A stretch of DNA of 52,010 bases from Paenibacillus sp. 598K. Lineage in GTDB: Bacteria; Bacillota; Bacilli; Paenibacillales; Paenibacillaceae. Under the pieces are notes generated by a model, which did not search any database, was not told where the DNA came from, and saw nothing but the letters and a program-made list of their open reading frames with translations. The translations under genes were made by a program, and so were the position numbers. This document shows, piece by piece, positions 6,760 through 15,169 of this stretch (within the stretch, counting starts at the first letter, position 1; each line of letters starts with the position of its first letter). The stretch spans positions 1 to 52,010 of the forward strand of contig NZ_BFBX01000100.1 in NCBI RefSeq assembly GCF_003851045.1, given 5' to 3'.

Positions 6760-7559
6760 CGACCAGAATTGCAGTGATTGACGATGAAGTGTTTGTCCGC
6801 AAGGGCATAACCTCCAGCATTGACTGGCACAAGTATGATATCGAGTTCGTGGGTGAAGCCAGCAATGGCCTCGCCGGACTGGAGCTGATCCGCCGCTGCC
6901 GGCCGCATATTGTATTGACAGATATCAAGATGCCGCAGATGGACGGGCTCGAGATGGCACGGATTGTGCGCAGTGAATTTCCCGAGATCAGAATTCTGAT
7001 TATGAGTGTGCTGGAGGATTTCGAGACAGTCCGCGAGGCGCTGAGGCTCAATGTGGTTGATTATGTGCAGAAATTCCTGATTCAGCCCGAGAACCTGCTG
7101 CAGACCGTACTGGATATTCAACGTTCACTGGCAGCGGAGACCCCTGAGGTTGTTCCGGTACAGACACAGCAAGCCCCTTCTTCCCAGGAGCCCTCCTCTC
7201 TTTACCGCCTTGAAGTGCGCCAGGCCATGCTCTATGTTCATCAGCACTATGGCGAGGTGTTGCGCATACAGGATGTGGCTGATGCCGTGGGGCTCAGTGA
7301 GAATTATTTCAGCTACGTATTCAGTAATGAAACCGGCAAAACCTTCAGCCAGTATGTGCAGGAATTCCGCATCGCTGAAGCTCGGAGGCTGCTGGAGAAG
7401 GGGGATATCAAGTGGTATGAAATAAGCGGCAAGGTCGGCTTCGACGATCCTAAATATTTCACCAAGGTGTTTAAACGTCACACGGCTCTAACGCCTGCTC
7501 AATATTACCGCAAGTACGCTGATGCTGTTTCCCCAAAAGATTCGTCTCCTTCATCGTAG
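6756..7559 (+). CDS. Response regulator with AraC-type output (short YesN type)
   Basis: A 267-residue regulator. The receiver domain (residues 3-115) has the acidic pair D9-D10, phospho-acceptor D56 in TDIKMP, and a lysine in the YVQKF segment. A Pro/Gln-rich linker (about 130-148) leads to an AraC double helix-turn-helix (about 155-255: IQDVADAVGLSENYFSYVF and the ISGKVGFDDPKYFTKVFKRH repeat). Most YesN proteins are near 500 residues with a long central region; this one lacks it and is close to a minimal receiver-plus-DNA-binding unit. It is the cognate partner of the overlapping kinase. Confidence 0.9.
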   Translation: MTTRIAVIDDEVFVRKGITSSIDWHKYDIEFVGEASNGLAGLELIRRCRPHIVLTDIKMPQMDGLEMARIVRSEFPEIRILIMSVLEDFETVREALRLNVVDYVQKFLIQPENLLQTVLDIQRSLAAETPEVVPVQTQQAPSSQEPSSLYRLEVRQAMLYVHQHYGEVLRIQDVADAVGLSENYFSYVFSNETGKTFSQYVQEFRIAEARRLLEKGDIKWYEISGKVGFDDPKYFTKVFKRHTALTPAQYYRKYADAVSPKDSSPSS

Positions 7560-7596
7560 AATTGTCCCCTTTATAAGAAAAATCATCCGACTCACC

Positions 7597-7636
7597 ACAC
7601 AATACTCCTCTATTTCGAAGGGTATTGTGTTTTTTA
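7597..7636 (+). terminator. Terminator after the two-component genes
   Basis: ACACAATAC/GTATTGTGT arms with an inner CCT/AGG extension, followed by a T-run. It separates the regulator genes from the ABC importer, which therefore needs its own promoter or readthrough. Confidence 0.85.
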
Positions 7637-7682
7637 TTCTCATTTTCTCCTATACAATTTCTTTACGGGACTTGATTAGGGG

Positions 7683-8582
7683 GTGAATGTCATCAAACTT
7701 AACCGTCAACGAAAGGAAAGTATTACTGGCTGGTTTTTTATTTTTCCCAGTCTGATCGGCTTTCTATTATTTACCCTGCTTCCAGTGTTGCTGTCCCTGT
7801 TGCTCAGCTTCACGAACTGGAATTTTCTAAGCGGGATTGGTTCCATTCAATTCACCGGACTGGACAATTATATCCGGATGTGGGATGATTCTCGGTTCCT
7901 TGCCAGCTTGCGGAATAACGCCCTATTCACACTGGCTGTCGTTCCTTCCGTTATGCTGCTGTCGTTGCTGGCAGCGCTTGCACTGAACAAGGGATCTTAT
8001 CTGAAATCGCCGATCCGGCTTATGATCTTTATGCCCTATATCTCCAGTATCGTTGCTATCTCTATCGTATGGGGCATCCTGCTGAATCCATCCCAGGGTC
8101 CGATCAATGCGTTCCTGAGGTCTGTCGGCATCGCCGATCCTCCAGGCTGGCTGGCCAGCTCCGCATGGGCGCTCCCGGCGGTTATCCTGATTACCGTATG
8201 GATTAATATCGGGTACAACATGATTATCTATCTTGCAGGACTGCAGGGGATTCCGCAGGATCTGTACGAAGCGTCGAGCATCGACGGCGCCGGGACGTTC
8301 CGGCAATTCATGAATGTGACGCTGCCTATGCTGTCTTCCACAACCTTTTTCGTTATGATCACCACGATTATTAATTCGTTCCAGGTGTTCGCACTGGTGT
8401 TCATCATGACGCAGGGCGGGCCGGGAACGGCAACAACCGTGATTACCTTCTACATCTATCAGGTTGCGTTCAGTTTCTATGATATGGGGTATGCGTCGGC
8501 TATGGCGTGGGTACTGTTCGCAGCGATTCTGTTCATCACATGGATTCAGTGGCAGCGGCAGCAGCGATGGGCGCACAATTAG
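7683..8582 (+). CDS. Sugar ABC transporter permease (MalF/UgpA type)
   Basis: A 299-residue inner-membrane permease of the carbohydrate-uptake CUT1 group, with about six membrane helices and the conserved loop YEASSIDGAGTFRQFMNVTLPML that docks with the ATPase. GTG at 7683 is chosen as the start; a run of G abuts it and gives only an imperfect ribosome site. It is paired with the next permease and the lipoprotein at 9457. No ATPase is encoded here; CUT1 importers in Firmicutes usually share MsmX-type ATPases encoded elsewhere. Confidence 0.92.
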   Translation: MNVIKLNRQRKESITGWFFIFPSLIGFLLFTLLPVLLSLLLSFTNWNFLSGIGSIQFTGLDNYIRMWDDSRFLASLRNNALFTLAVVPSVMLLSLLAALALNKGSYLKSPIRLMIFMPYISSIVAISIVWGILLNPSQGPINAFLRSVGIADPPGWLASSAWALPAVILITVWINIGYNMIIYLAGLQGIPQDLYEASSIDGAGTFRQFMNVTLPMLSSTTFFVMITTIINSFQVFALVFIMTQGGPGTATTVITFYIYQVAFSFYDMGYASAMAWVLFAAILFITWIQWQRQQRWAHN

Positions 8583-8594
8583 GAGGTGGCTGTG

Positions 8595-9431
8595 ATGCAT
8601 CAACACACACGGGATAGAACGGTCAAACTATTGGTAACACTTATACTGCTTGGGGCCGGTATAGTTATGATTCTGCCCTTCCTGTGGATGCTGTCCACCT
8701 CGCTTAAACGGCCCTTCGAGGTGTTTCAGTATCCCATTCAGTGGATTCCGCCCTCCCTTCAATTCGATAATTATAAGAAGGTGTGGCTTGGCATTGATCC
8801 GTTCTGGATCTATTACTGGAATTCCATCAAGGTGGCGGTGACATCCGTTGTCGGTACGGTATTCATTAGCTCCGCTGCAGCCTACGGCTTCTCGCGGATT
8901 GCTTTTCGGGGCAGGGATGCGGTGTTCTTCCTGTATCTGGCTACGCTTATGATTCCCGATCAGGTGACGTTAATTCCGAGATTTATCGTGTTCAACTATA
9001 TGGGCATATACAACACCCATTGGGCTTTAATTCTACCAGGCTTTTTCATGGTATTCGGGACATTCCTGCTACGGCAATTCTACATTGGACTGCCGAAGGA
9101 TTTCTCAGAGGCGGCCTTCATGGAGGGCGCAGGCCATGTGCGGATCTGGCTCTCGATTATCATGCCGCTGGCCAAGCCAGCACTCGTCTCTCTCATCATT
9201 CTTAGCTTTACCCAGCACTGGAACGATTTTCTCAATCCACTGGTGTTTCTTCCGGACAAGAGTCTGTATACCGTCCCTGTCGGTCTGACCAACTTCATTG
9301 ACGATATGGGAACGGAATATTCGCTTATGATGGCCGCCGCAGTCAGCTCCATTCTTCCGGTTATTATTGTATTCTTGTTCGGTCAAAAATGGTTTATCCA
9401 GGGTGTCGCCTCAAGCGGCGTGAAAGGATAA
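8595..9431 (+). CDS. Sugar ABC transporter permease (MalG/UgpE type)
   Basis: Second permease of the importer, 278 residues from ATG 8595, which sits 8 bases after a perfect AGGAGG at 8581-8586 that overlaps the end of the first permease gene. A longer GTG start at 8586 is less likely because it overlaps that site. Conserved features include about six membrane helices, the FSEAAFMEGAGHVRIWLSII coupling loop and the GVASSGVKG C-terminus typical of MalG-type subunits. It forms the translocation pore with the preceding permease. Confidence 0.92.
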   Translation: MHQHTRDRTVKLLVTLILLGAGIVMILPFLWMLSTSLKRPFEVFQYPIQWIPPSLQFDNYKKVWLGIDPFWIYYWNSIKVAVTSVVGTVFISSAAAYGFSRIAFRGRDAVFFLYLATLMIPDQVTLIPRFIVFNYMGIYNTHWALILPGFFMVFGTFLLRQFYIGLPKDFSEAAFMEGAGHVRIWLSIIMPLAKPALVSLIILSFTQHWNDFLNPLVFLPDKSLYTVPVGLTNFIDDMGTEYSLMMAAAVSSILPVIIVFLFGQKWFIQGVASSGVKG

Positions 9432-9456
9432 AAAAATAAGTTGAGGAGGAACAAGG

Positions 9457-10809
9457 ATGAAAAGAAGCAGATTAGGCGTGATGCTGGTGCTAGCTATGGC
9501 ATTGCTGGTCAGTGCATGCGCAGGCAATTCGGGAAATCAGGGGGATGAGAAACCGACTAACGGAGGGGACAACCAGGAGGTCATCAAGCTGAAATTCTGG
9601 GGGGCTGTACCGGAGGAGAACGGTCCAAAGCAAGCCGTGGACAACTGGAATGCGGCGAATCCGGATATTCAGGTGGAATATGTGCGGTTCGTCAACGACG
9701 AGGCCGGCAATACGAAGCTGGAGACAGCACTGCTGGCGAACGGGGAAATTGACCTGTTCATCAACTATCGTATGGACAAGCTGGTCAAGCGCGTTCAGGC
9801 CGGTATGGCGGAGCCTCTGGATGACTATATCGCTGCGGATGGCTTCGACCTGAACGATCAATTCGGCGAGAATTCCATCGTGAAGATGGAAGACAAGAGC
9901 TATTATATTCCGGCTATTATTCTGAATGATTTCGTCTCGATCAATAAATCGATGCTGGATGCGGCAGGCCTGCCGATTCCTTCAGAATGGACATGGGATG
10001 ATTATGTCTCGTATGCGTCCAAGCTGACTCAAGGCGAAGGCAACGACAAGGTATGGGGCTCTTATGTGAACGGCGCACAGCCGAAGATCTTCGAATATAT
10101 GGAGAAAGCGGTCAAGACCGAGCTGGGCCCGAATGCGCTCTATAATGCGGAAGGCGGCAGCAATTTCGATCATGAGGCGTTCAAGAAATATCTCGATGTG
10201 ATGTACCAGATGGAACGGGAGGACAAGTCGCAGCCTCCGTATGCCGAGGCCAAGATGTCCAAGATGGAAGGCTCGCGCATGTTCCTGAACAGCCAGGTCG
10301 CCATGAACTGGGTCGGTACGGCAAGTCTGCGGGATATTAAAAATCTGGAGAGCTTCCCCCATGATTTCGTAACCGCCTTTGCACCGCCGCCGAAAATGAC
10401 GGAAGCAAGCACCTATCTCGGCGGAGGCACCGGCTATCTGGACTACGTAACGATTAATTCCAAATCCAAATCTAAAGATGCAGCATGGAAATTCATGAAG
10501 TGGTATGTGACAGAAGGCAATGAGCCGTTGATCGCTGGCGGCCGCGTTCCCGCATGGAAGCACGCGGACCAAGACAAGGTAGCCGAGCTGATCCTTGGCG
10601 ACAACGCGGAAGCATTATTCGACATTGATTCCTTCAAGGCTGTCGTATTCGGCGTGAGTGATTATGTAGTCGATACGAAATTCGACAAGTACCCTGAGAT
10701 TCAGGTCATCGTAGATGAAGAAGGCGAGCGCGCCTTGATCGGCGACCAGACAACGGCCGATTCGGCAGCGAATATGAAGCAACGTGCGGATGCCCTGTTG
10801 GAGCAGTAA
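9457..10809 (+). CDS. Sugar-binding lipoprotein of ABC importer
   Basis: A 450-residue extracellular solute-binding protein (SBP_bac_1 type). A basic, hydrophobic signal peptide ends in a lipobox (LVSAC, Cys21), so the mature protein is anchored to the outer face of the membrane. The body begins with IKLKFWGAVPEE and carries the family's NWNAANPDIQVEYV segment. It lies 25 bases behind the second permease with a GAGGAGG-like ribosome site. The metabolic genes that follow suggest an amino-sugar-containing ligand, which is inference. Confidence 0.92.
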   Translation: MKRSRLGVMLVLAMALLVSACAGNSGNQGDEKPTNGGDNQEVIKLKFWGAVPEENGPKQAVDNWNAANPDIQVEYVRFVNDEAGNTKLETALLANGEIDLFINYRMDKLVKRVQAGMAEPLDDYIAADGFDLNDQFGENSIVKMEDKSYYIPAIILNDFVSINKSMLDAAGLPIPSEWTWDDYVSYASKLTQGEGNDKVWGSYVNGAQPKIFEYMEKAVKTELGPNALYNAEGGSNFDHEAFKKYLDVMYQMEREDKSQPPYAEAKMSKMEGSRMFLNSQVAMNWVGTASLRDIKNLESFPHDFVTAFAPPPKMTEASTYLGGGTGYLDYVTINSKSKSKDAAWKFMKWYVTEGNEPLIAGGRVPAWKHADQDKVAELILGDNAEALFDIDSFKAVVFGVSDYVVDTKFDKYPEIQVIVDEEGERALIGDQTTADSAANMKQRADALLEQ

Positions 10810-10833
10810 TAACGAAGGAGTGAAATCATCATT

Positions 10834-12234
10834 ATGGCAACAAAAACGTATCATTATTCGACAGATGTACCGATTGTGGCAGAATTGGATGTCCTGGTTA
10901 TTGGCGGAGGACCGGCGGGAATCGCCGCCGCTCTCGCTGCAGCCCAGGCCGGAGCACGAACTGCACTGGTGGAGCGTTACGGATTCCTCGGAGGCAATGC
11001 GACAGCCGGACTGGTCGGCCCCTTCATGACCGCCTTCAGCGGGGATAGCAAGCAGCAGCTGATCAAGGGGGTATTCGATGAGCTGGTTACTCGGATGGAG
11101 CAGATTGGCGGAGCCATTCATCCGCGTTATGTGGAGGCTGGCACCTCTTATGCGGGCTTCTTCGACAAAGGCCACGGCCAGGTGACGCCGTTCGACCCGG
11201 AAGCCGTCAAGCTGGTTGCGGCGGAGATGATGGAAGAAGCAGGCGTACAGCTGTTCTTACATTCCTTCTTCCTGGAGACGATCACAGGTGAGAATGGTGT
11301 GGAAGGTGCACTCATTCTGAACAAATCCGGTACCCAGGCGATCCGGGCTCAGGTGACCATTGACTGCAGCGCGGATGCCGACGTGGCTGACCGGGCAGGC
11401 GCGAAGACCGAGAAAGGCCGCACAGGCGACGGCCTCACCCAGCCGATGACGATGTTCTTCCGTATCGCCGGGGTGGAGGACGAGAAGGTGGAGCAGTATA
11501 TCCTCGATCATCCCGATGAGATCAGCCCCTTCTCCGATATTGTGGAAGCCGCCCGAAAGCGGGGCGAGTGGAAGGTCAACAAGGATCAGATCGGGCTGTA
11601 CAAGACCGTTCAGCCCGGCGTCTGGCGCGTCAATACGACACGCATCTCCGGCAAGGACGGCACCAAGGTGGAGGACCTGGTGCATGCCGAGCTGGAGGGG
11701 AGAAGACAGGTATTCTTCCTGATGAATTTCTTCCGCAAGCATGTACCGGGCTTTAGTAATGCTTCACTGGTGGACACCGCTTCCCAGGTTGGGGTTCGCG
11801 AGACACGCCGACTGGTTGGCGAGTATATGCTGACTGCGGAGGATTTGATTACCGGCAAAGCGTTCGATGATGTGATCGCGCTGTATTCGTATCCGATCGA
11901 TCTGCACAGCCCGACTGGCGGTGCGGTGGAATTCGATGAAAATTATCATACGGCCAACGTCTATCAGTTGCCTTACCGTATACTTGTACCGATCGAGACA
12001 GACGGCTTGCTGGTAGCTGGCCGCTGCGTGTCCGCTACCCATGAAGCACATGCGGCCATCCGGGTGATGCCTTGCGCATTCGCGCTCGGACAAGCAGCCG
12101 GTGTCGGCGCGGCGATTGCCGTGAAGGCGAAGGTTCACCCTCGCGAGGTGGATATGGGACAGGTGCAGCAGGAGCTCCGCAGACAGGGCGTCGTGCTGCC
12201 TGCCAGAGAGCAGGAAGGTAGGGATACTATATGA
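10834..12234 (+). CDS. FAD-dependent oxidoreductase (FAD_oxidored family)
   Basis: A 466-residue flavoprotein. The FAD motif VLVIGGGPAGIAAALAAAQA (about residues 20-39) is followed by ERYGFLGGNATAGLVG, the hallmark of the PF12831 FAD_oxidored family. The C-terminal segment has GLLVAGRCVSATHEAHAAIR and the ALGQAAG signature that closes the FAD site. ATG 10834 follows GAAGGAG. It overlaps the next gene by 4 bp. The reaction is unknown: family members are annotated in sugar-catabolic operons but few are characterised. Its position between the importer and a Gfo/Idh/MocA dehydrogenase suggests oxidation of an imported sugar derivative. Confidence 0.85.
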   Translation: MATKTYHYSTDVPIVAELDVLVIGGGPAGIAAALAAAQAGARTALVERYGFLGGNATAGLVGPFMTAFSGDSKQQLIKGVFDELVTRMEQIGGAIHPRYVEAGTSYAGFFDKGHGQVTPFDPEAVKLVAAEMMEEAGVQLFLHSFFLETITGENGVEGALILNKSGTQAIRAQVTIDCSADADVADRAGAKTEKGRTGDGLTQPMTMFFRIAGVEDEKVEQYILDHPDEISPFSDIVEAARKRGEWKVNKDQIGLYKTVQPGVWRVNTTRISGKDGTKVEDLVHAELEGRRQVFFLMNFFRKHVPGFSNASLVDTASQVGVRETRRLVGEYMLTAEDLITGKAFDDVIALYSYPIDLHSPTGGAVEFDENYHTANVYQLPYRILVPIETDGLLVAGRCVSATHEAHAAIRVMPCAFALGQAAGVGAAIAVKAKVHPREVDMGQVQQELRRQGVVLPAREQEGRDTI

Positions 12235-13241
12235 ACAAGATGAGAACGGCGGTAATCGGACTAGGCGTAATGGGCCGGCAACATCTGCGTATCTATAAGG
12301 AAATGGAAGGCGTCGAGTTGATCGCCGTGCATGATATGAATGAAGCGTTCGCCCATAAGATTGGAGAAGAATACGGCGTGAATGTGGTGACGGATGCCGA
12401 GCAGCTCTTCGCCATGGAGGAGCTGGATGCGGTCAGTATCTGCACCTCGGACGAGCACCACTATGCTCTGGCCAAGCTCGCCTGTCAGTATGGCAAGCAT
12501 GTCTTGATGGAGAAGCCGCTGGCAACCGATATCTCGCAGGCCGCTGATATTATGAGGCTCGTCAGGGAAGCCGGCATTAAGATGATGGTCGGCCATACGT
12601 TGCGATGGGATCCCCGTTATTACCGGGCGTACGAGGCTGTCCGCAGCGGCGGAATCGGGGAGCCGCTGCATCTGTTCGCCAGAAGGCTGAATTCCTATGC
12701 CAACGGCAAGCGGATTCAGGGTCGGACCAGCGTCTTGAAATTCCTCGGCGTCCATGACATCGATGCGATTGAATGGGTAACGGGCGACCGTATTGTCGAG
12801 GTGTACACCGTCGAGGTGAACAACCGCCTGCAGGAATATGCAACCTCCGACGCCTCATTGTCCACGCTGAAATTCGCATCCGGTGCAGTCGGCCTGTATG
12901 AATGCGGTTGGGTGCTGCCCGATCATTATTCGGAAATCGACGCCAAGCTGGACATTGTCGGCACGGAGGGTGTCGTGAATCTCCATGTGCTGGACCAGAA
13001 TATCAAGGTGCATACCGGGACCCGCCTGGAGTATCCTGACACAGCTTACGGTGTGGAGCTGTATGGCCAGATGAGCGGCATTATGCGGGAAGAGCTCTCT
13101 TCCTTCGTACAGGCTGTCCGCACGGGCACAGAGCTGCCAATAGCTGTAGAAGAGGCTTACAGGGCCGTCTATATTGCTGACTGCATGGAGCGTTCCGCGC
13201 GGGAAGGACAACCGATCACGATAGGAAGCACCTCGCTATGA
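12231..13241 (+). CDS. Gfo/Idh/MocA-family oxidoreductase
   Basis: A 336-residue NAD(P)-dependent sugar dehydrogenase. The N-terminal Rossmann fold starts with AVIGLGVMGRQH, the family's EKP motif is present (HVLMEKPLATDI, about residues 87-98), and the C-terminal part has the alpha/beta fold with VHDIDAIEWVTG. It is coupled by ATGA overlaps to the flavoprotein before it and to NanE after it. Because relatives such as E. coli YjhC and Ruminococcus NanOx convert 2,7-anhydro-sialic acid, a sialic-acid-related role is possible here; no sialic acid lyase gene is present, so this is unproven. Confidence 0.9.
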   Translation: MNKMRTAVIGLGVMGRQHLRIYKEMEGVELIAVHDMNEAFAHKIGEEYGVNVVTDAEQLFAMEELDAVSICTSDEHHYALAKLACQYGKHVLMEKPLATDISQAADIMRLVREAGIKMMVGHTLRWDPRYYRAYEAVRSGGIGEPLHLFARRLNSYANGKRIQGRTSVLKFLGVHDIDAIEWVTGDRIVEVYTVEVNNRLQEYATSDASLSTLKFASGAVGLYECGWVLPDHYSEIDAKLDIVGTEGVVNLHVLDQNIKVHTGTRLEYPDTAYGVELYGQMSGIMREELSSFVQAVRTGTELPIAVEEAYRAVYIADCMERSAREGQPITIGSTSL

Positions 13242-13930
13242 GGATGGCGCTGAAGTCTCTTGAAGGAGGGATCATCGTATCCTGTCAGGCGCTGGAGCAT
13301 GAGCCGCTGTACGGTGCCGAGATGATGGCAGCGATGGCTCGCGCCGCAGCCGCTGGCGGCGCGGTAGCGATCCGGTCCAACACGCCGGTGGATATTGCCG
13401 CGATTCAGCGCAGCAACCCGTTGCCAGTCATCGGTCTGTACAAGCAGGAATACGGGCAATCTCCCGTCTATATCACACCGACGATAGCCGAGGTACGTGC
13501 TGTAGCCGAAGCCGGAGCAGCGATGGTCGCCTTCGACGCAACCGGCCGAGCACGCCCCGACGGTGCGGCACTGGCTGACTTGATTGCAGCGATTCGCAGT
13601 GAATTCCCTGACCTGCTGCTGCTCGCAGATATCTCCACCTTCGAGGAAGGCCTGGCGGCGATGGATCTGGGCGTGGACGCGGTCTCCACCACCCTTTCGG
13701 GCTACACCCCCTACAGCCCCCAGGAAGCTGATCCGGATATCGGGCTGGTGCGGCAGCTTGCCGCGCTGGCACGCCAACCGGTATTCGCAGAGGGCCGAAT
13801 CTGGACACCGGAGCAATGCAAGGCTTGCCTGGATGCAGGCGCTTACGCGGTGGTCGTCGGAACAGCCATTACGCGCCCGCAGGACATCACACGACGGTTC
13901 GTCCGTTATACAGCCGGAGAACAGGCATGA
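13238..13930 (+). CDS. nanE: N-acetylmannosamine-6-phosphate 2-epimerase
   Basis: A 230-residue TIM-barrel enzyme that converts ManNAc-6-phosphate to GlcNAc-6-phosphate. Recognisable NanE features are GGIIVSCQALEHEPL near the start, GAVAIRSNTPVDI, PVIGLYKQEY, the YITPT strand, MVAFDATGRARPDG, LLADISTFEEGL and the phosphate-binding end FAEGRIWTPEQ / VVVGTAITRP. The ATG overlaps the preceding stop (ATGA), and its own stop overlaps the kinase gene. Together with that kinase it supplies the ManNAc branch of amino-sugar catabolism. Confidence 0.94.
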   Translation: MRMALKSLEGGIIVSCQALEHEPLYGAEMMAAMARAAAAGGAVAIRSNTPVDIAAIQRSNPLPVIGLYKQEYGQSPVYITPTIAEVRAVAEAGAAMVAFDATGRARPDGAALADLIAAIRSEFPDLLLLADISTFEEGLAAMDLGVDAVSTTLSGYTPYSPQEADPDIGLVRQLAALARQPVFAEGRIWTPEQCKACLDAGAYAVVVGTAITRPQDITRRFVRYTAGEQA

Positions 13931-14919
13931 GCAGCCTGGCTATCGGCGTGGACATTGGCGGCACGGGTATCCGCTCAGCCCTCGTTGACCCTGAAGGCGT
14001 GATCGTCAAGCATCACGCAGAGCCCACGCCCGCAAGGCTCGGCCGGGAGGCTATTGTGGATACGGTGCTGGGCGGCATCCACCGGATGATCGCGGAGGCG
14101 CGGTTGCTGGAGCGCGAGGTACAGGGCATCGGAGTTGGCAGTGCGGGGCAGATTAATGCGAGCTCCGGCATCGTGGAGTTCGCCGTCGACACGCTGCCGG
14201 ACTGGCAGGGAACTCCGATCCGGGGCATCATCCGGGACTATTGCGGCCACCTGCCGATCTGGGTTGACAATGACGTGAATGCAATTGCGCTGGCTGAGCA
14301 GCATTATGGGGCCGGGCGGGACTATCAGCATTTCATCTGCCTGGCTCTGGGCACCGGCATCGGCGGCGCGATTGTGGAGTCCGGTCGTCTGGTCAGAGGC
14401 AGCTTCGGCGGGGCTGGCGAATTCGGCCACCTCTCGGTCCAGCTCGACGGGCCTCGCTGCAGTTGCGGCAATTACGGCTGTCTGGAGCTCTATGCGTCAG
14501 GGACAGGCATGACTCGGCTGGCCAGAGAAACCCTGCAAGCAGCCGGACACGCTGACCATGACGAGCTGGCGCTCTACACCTCGCATGACCTGCTGCGGGA
14601 TTGGCAGGCGGGCGATGCGCTGGCTGCCCGTACGATGTGCAGGGTTGTCCAAGCCCTCGGCACCGCCATAGCGGGCATCATCCACATCTTCAACCCGCAG
14701 GCGATTGTGATCGGCGGCGGCGTGGCGGATGCGGGCGAGCCGCTGCTCGCTGCCGTGCGGGAGGCCGCGCACAGCCGCACCTCGGCGAAGATGCGCGAGG
14801 CTTGCGCGATTCTGCCCGCGGCCATCGGCAGCCAGGCCGGTGTGATCGGCGCAGCCACCCAAGTTTGGACGGACGGCGGCGGCTCCTTCGAGGGCGGGCC
14901 TGGCGGAATGCCGCTATGA
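13927..14919 (+). CDS. nanK: ROK-family sugar kinase, probably N-acetylmannosamine kinase
   Basis: A 330-residue ROK kinase starting at ATG 13927, which overlaps the nanE stop; the frame is open farther upstream but that part lies inside nanE. The ATP-binding start AIGVDIGGTGIRSALVDPEG, the catalytic WVDNDVNAIALAE, GTGIGGAIV and the zinc motif GHLSVQLDG..CSCGNYGCLE (one His, three Cys) are all intact. Glucokinase is the alternative, but the direct coupling to nanE favours phosphorylation of ManNAc to ManNAc-6-phosphate. Last gene of the operon. Confidence 0.85.
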   Translation: MSSLAIGVDIGGTGIRSALVDPEGVIVKHHAEPTPARLGREAIVDTVLGGIHRMIAEARLLEREVQGIGVGSAGQINASSGIVEFAVDTLPDWQGTPIRGIIRDYCGHLPIWVDNDVNAIALAEQHYGAGRDYQHFICLALGTGIGGAIVESGRLVRGSFGGAGEFGHLSVQLDGPRCSCGNYGCLELYASGTGMTRLARETLQAAGHADHDELALYTSHDLLRDWQAGDALAARTMCRVVQALGTAIAGIIHIFNPQAIVIGGGVADAGEPLLAAVREAAHSRTSAKMREACAILPAAIGSQAGVIGAATQVWTDGGGSFEGGPGGMPL

Positions 14920-14974
14920 AGCGCGCCGCTCATTGATGCAACACAATAATGTCGGACAATAGACCATCAGAACC

Positions 14975-15008
14975 AGCAGCCTCCGTCAATGACGGGGGCT
15001 GCTTTATT
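14975..15008 (+). terminator. Terminator of the amino-sugar operon
   Basis: Strong GC-rich hairpin AGCAGCCTCCGTC/GACGGGGGCTGCT with an AAT loop, then TTTATTT, 56 bases past the kinase stop. Confidence 0.9.
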
Positions 15009-15096
15009 TGTGATTACCTTTGCGGATTACTTTTTGTTTGGCGCGGCTCCCCAATGTCGCTTAATGATGATATACTTGCCTTATCATTTATGAAAG

Positions 15097-15111
15097 TGAT
15101 AATGATAATCA
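15097..15111. promoter_or_regulatory. Fur box upstream of AraC/lipoprotein gene 1
   Basis: TGATAATGATAATCA matches the 7-1-7 Fur consensus TGATAATnATTATCA at all but one position. It lies 59 bases before the ATG at 15170. A TTGCCT element at 15076 could serve as -35, in which case the box covers the -10 region. Expression of the outer frame should therefore be iron-repressed. Confidence 0.75.
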
Positions 15112-15169
15112 AATTCAAGCTTGTCAGTGATAGATAAATTGAAAAAAAGTATGATGGAGGAGCGCGGAT

